From Clostridia bacterium (GTDB lineage Bacteria; Bacillota; Clostridia; Christensenellales; Aristaeellaceae): 64,000 bases of DNA. The position numbers were made by a program, and so were the translations under genes. Numbering within the stretch: position 1 is the first letter of the stretch; each line of letters opens with the position of its first letter. The notes beneath the pieces were generated by a model. It did not search any database. It was not told where the DNA came from and worked only from the letters and a program-made list of their open reading frames with translations. Below, piece after piece: positions 62,454 through 64,000 of the stretch. The stretch covers positions 24,021 through 88,020 of the forward strand of contig JAFYFC010000044.1 of NCBI GenBank assembly GCA_017543905.1, in the 5' to 3' direction.

Positions 62454-63842
62454 ATGGATTCAGCAGAGATCATTATCAGCGGCAGCGGCTCGGAGCTACA
62501 GGGCGTGGGACGGCTTGAGGACGGGCGCGCGGTGTTCGTGCCGGGCGCGCTGCCCGGCGAGCGCGTACGCGCCGAGATAACAAGGAGCCGGGACAGATTC
62601 GCCGAGGCGCGGCTCATAAGCGTTACCTGGCCGTCGCCCGAGCGCGTCACGCCGGACTGCCCGCATTACGGCGTGTGCGGCGGCTGCCGCGCGCGGCATA
62701 TGACCTACGAATGCGAGCTGCGCCTGAAGCGGGAAAAGGTATTAAGCGCGCTCACGCGCATCGGCGGGCTGGGCTGTCCGCTTGTGGCGGACACGCTGCC
62801 CTCTCCGCTTACGCGCGGATACCGCAACAAGGCGGAATTCGCGTGCGACGGCGCGCGCGCGGGAGTGTTCGCGGAGGGCAGCCGCAGCGTATGCGATACG
62901 AACGAATGCCTTTTGCAGCATGACCGCGCTAACGCGCTGCTGCGCTTTATAAAGCCGAAAATCGGGCGTTTGCCCGTAAAATACATAGTCACGCGCACGA
63001 ATTCCGCGGGCGAGCTTATGCTGACGCTCTCGCTGAGCAGTGCCGCGGACGTACGCGCGCTTGCGGACGAGACGCTGCGCGCTCTGCCCTTCGTGGTAAG
63101 CGTATATACCTGCCGGCTCTCGCCGCGCCCTGCGCACGCGCTGGACGGGGAATGCACGCTTGTGCGCGGAAAGCGCACACTTATCGAAAAGCTGTGCGGC
63201 CTTGCGTTCGAAATCGGCCCGCGCGCGTTTTTTCAGGTGAACACACTGCAGGCAGAGCGCCTGTACGAGACCGCGCTCGGCTTTGCGGAGCTTTCTGGCG
63301 GCGCGCGCGTGTGCGACATATACTGCGGCGCGGGCACGATATCGCTGTGCGCGGCAAGGGCGATACAGCACGCGACATCAAGCGGAGCTGCACACGCCGT
63401 TCCCGCCGTCACGGGCATCGAGCTTGTGCCGGAGGCGATCGAAAACGCACGGCAAAACGCGCGCGCGAACGGCCTGAACTACATGACGGAATTTATCTGC
63501 GGCGACGCGGCGGAGGAATATCCGCGTCTGTCGGCGCAGCGTCCCTTCGATACCGTCATCACCGACCCTCCCCGCGCGGGCATGGACAGGCGCGTGATCG
63601 AGGCGCTTATAAAGACCCCGCCCGAGCGCGTGGTGTACGTGTCCTGCGACCCCGCCACCCTCGCCCGCGACGTAAAGCTGCTGTGCGAAAGCCGCCGCTT
63701 CCGCTTCGACCGCGCCGTTCCGGTGGATATGTTCCCGGGGACGGGGCATGTGGAGACTGTATGCTGCTTGTACCACCAAAAGAAAGACTTCATTTCCGTA
63801 CCGTATGAACCGAAAGATGCGAGCTATATAAAACAGCGCTAA
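62454..63842 (+). CDS. rlmD: 23S rRNA (uracil-5-)-methyltransferase, RlmD/RlmCD type
   Basis: A 462-residue RumA-family enzyme. A short TRAM-like N-terminus is followed by the 4Fe-4S cysteines CPHYGVCGGCRARHMTYECE, the substrate motif IGPRAFFQVNTLQAERLYET, SAM motif VCDIYCGAGTISLC, and the catalytic VYVSCDPATLARDVKLL. The ATG at 62454 is chosen because an earlier in-frame start lies within the promoter. The final residues (KKDFISVPYEPKDASYIKQR) follow the conserved DMFPGTGHVETV and are encoded by AT-richer DNA than the rest, as if the 3' end had been replaced by an integrated element. rlmD/rumA 3' ends are known integration sites. Confidence 0.92.
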   Translation: MDSAEIIISGSGSELQGVGRLEDGRAVFVPGALPGERVRAEITRSRDRFAEARLISVTWPSPERVTPDCPHYGVCGGCRARHMTYECELRLKREKVLSALTRIGGLGCPLVADTLPSPLTRGYRNKAEFACDGARAGVFAEGSRSVCDTNECLLQHDRANALLRFIKPKIGRLPVKYIVTRTNSAGELMLTLSLSSAADVRALADETLRALPFVVSVYTCRLSPRPAHALDGECTLVRGKRTLIEKLCGLAFEIGPRAFFQVNTLQAERLYETALGFAELSGGARVCDIYCGAGTISLCAARAIQHATSSGAAHAVPAVTGIELVPEAIENARQNARANGLNYMTEFICGDAAEEYPRLSAQRPFDTVITDPPRAGMDRRVIEALIKTPPERVVYVSCDPATLARDVKLLCESRRFRFDRAVPVDMFPGTGHVETVCCLYHQKKDFISVPYEPKDASYIKQR

Positions 63843-63866
63843 AAACAAAAGAATAGGAGAGCAGCC

Positions 63867-64000
63867 ATGAAAAGACTAAGTATTGAAGCAGAACAAATAA
63901 TGAAAGAACGTTTTGGAAAAGACAGCGTGATCGCTTTAGCAACAGAAGAAAATGGAATCCCATATGTCCGTTATGTGAATGCATATTATGAGGATGAATG
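63867..64000 (+). CDS. Pyridoxamine 5'-phosphate oxidase-like flavin-binding protein, N-terminal part
   Basis: The visible 44 residues (MKRLSIEAEQIMKERFGKDS, then VIALATEENGIPYVRYVNAY) match the start of PNPOx-like split-barrel proteins that bind FMN. It runs off the right edge. AGGAGAG precedes the ATG. Its codon use is AT-rich (GAA, AAA, TTA), sharply different from rlmD 24 bases upstream, so it probably belongs to acquired DNA. Confidence 0.8.
   Translation, partial: MKRLSIEAEQIMKERFGKDSVIALATEENGIPYVRYVNAYYEDE

Overview
The window is GC-rich (GCG, CGC and GAC codons dominate) with sharp -35/-10 promoters of the sigma-A type, strong Shine-Dalgarno sites, a CD1871A-type CXXC protein, DUF2284, RlmD, YajC and an LplB/LplC-type importer. 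This points to an uncultured, probably gut-dwelling and plant- or mucus-glycan-using member of the Clostridia (Bacillota). The exact family cannot be named from the sequence alone. No rRNA, tRNA or CRISPR array was seen.

Layout. (1) 1-1.1 kb: the end of a mobile element with a serine recombinase, a small TnsA-like protein and arrays of short repeats, sitting beyond the terminator of guaA. (2) 1.4-14 kb: chromosomal genes: a GMP synthase with a gutted glutaminase half, an E2-like acyltransferase, a Nudix-GH2-like-oxidoreductase-GNAT-PHP-serine hydrolase run, a secreted FN3/DUF6273 protein, ogt, and a STAS/ATPase pair. (3) 14-20.9 kb: an accessory zone of gene fragments, deletion scars, a DUF4160/DUF2442 pair bounded by two copies of the rpsI 3' end, and an AT-rich RHS/immunity remnant. 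rpsI and rplM lie inside it. (4) 20.9-29.4 kb: GH38 alpha-mannosidase and dapF on the minus strand, then a two-permease plus binding-protein sugar importer on the plus strand. (5) 30.3-42.6 kb: a compact, uninterrupted phage structural cluster on the minus strand (terminase, portal, scaffold, P22-type coat, tail, lysis) with no integrase, repressor or replication gene. (6) 42.9-64 kb: chromosomal genes again: a redox module (DUF2284, CD1871A, 4Fe-4S membrane protein, TlpA-like), lacZ-type GH2, a methyltransferase-cdd-era run, an L,D-transpeptidase, pullulanase, an MtaA-like protein, an amidase, yajC, a second solute-binding protein fused to a leucine-rich-repeat module, and rlmD followed by AT-rich DNA.

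The glycan theme is clear: GH38, GH2 beta-galactosidase, a GH2-like protein without a full barrel, pullulanase, Gfo/Idh/MocA oxidoreductase and two closely related solute-binding proteins. No importer ATPase is present, so a shared MsiK-type ATPase elsewhere is inferred. The most notable items are the GTA-like phage cluster, the GMP synthase lacking a glutaminase active site, the LRR-binding protein fusion, the rpsI attachment-site scars, and the hypervariable-looking tail of the DUF6273 protein.
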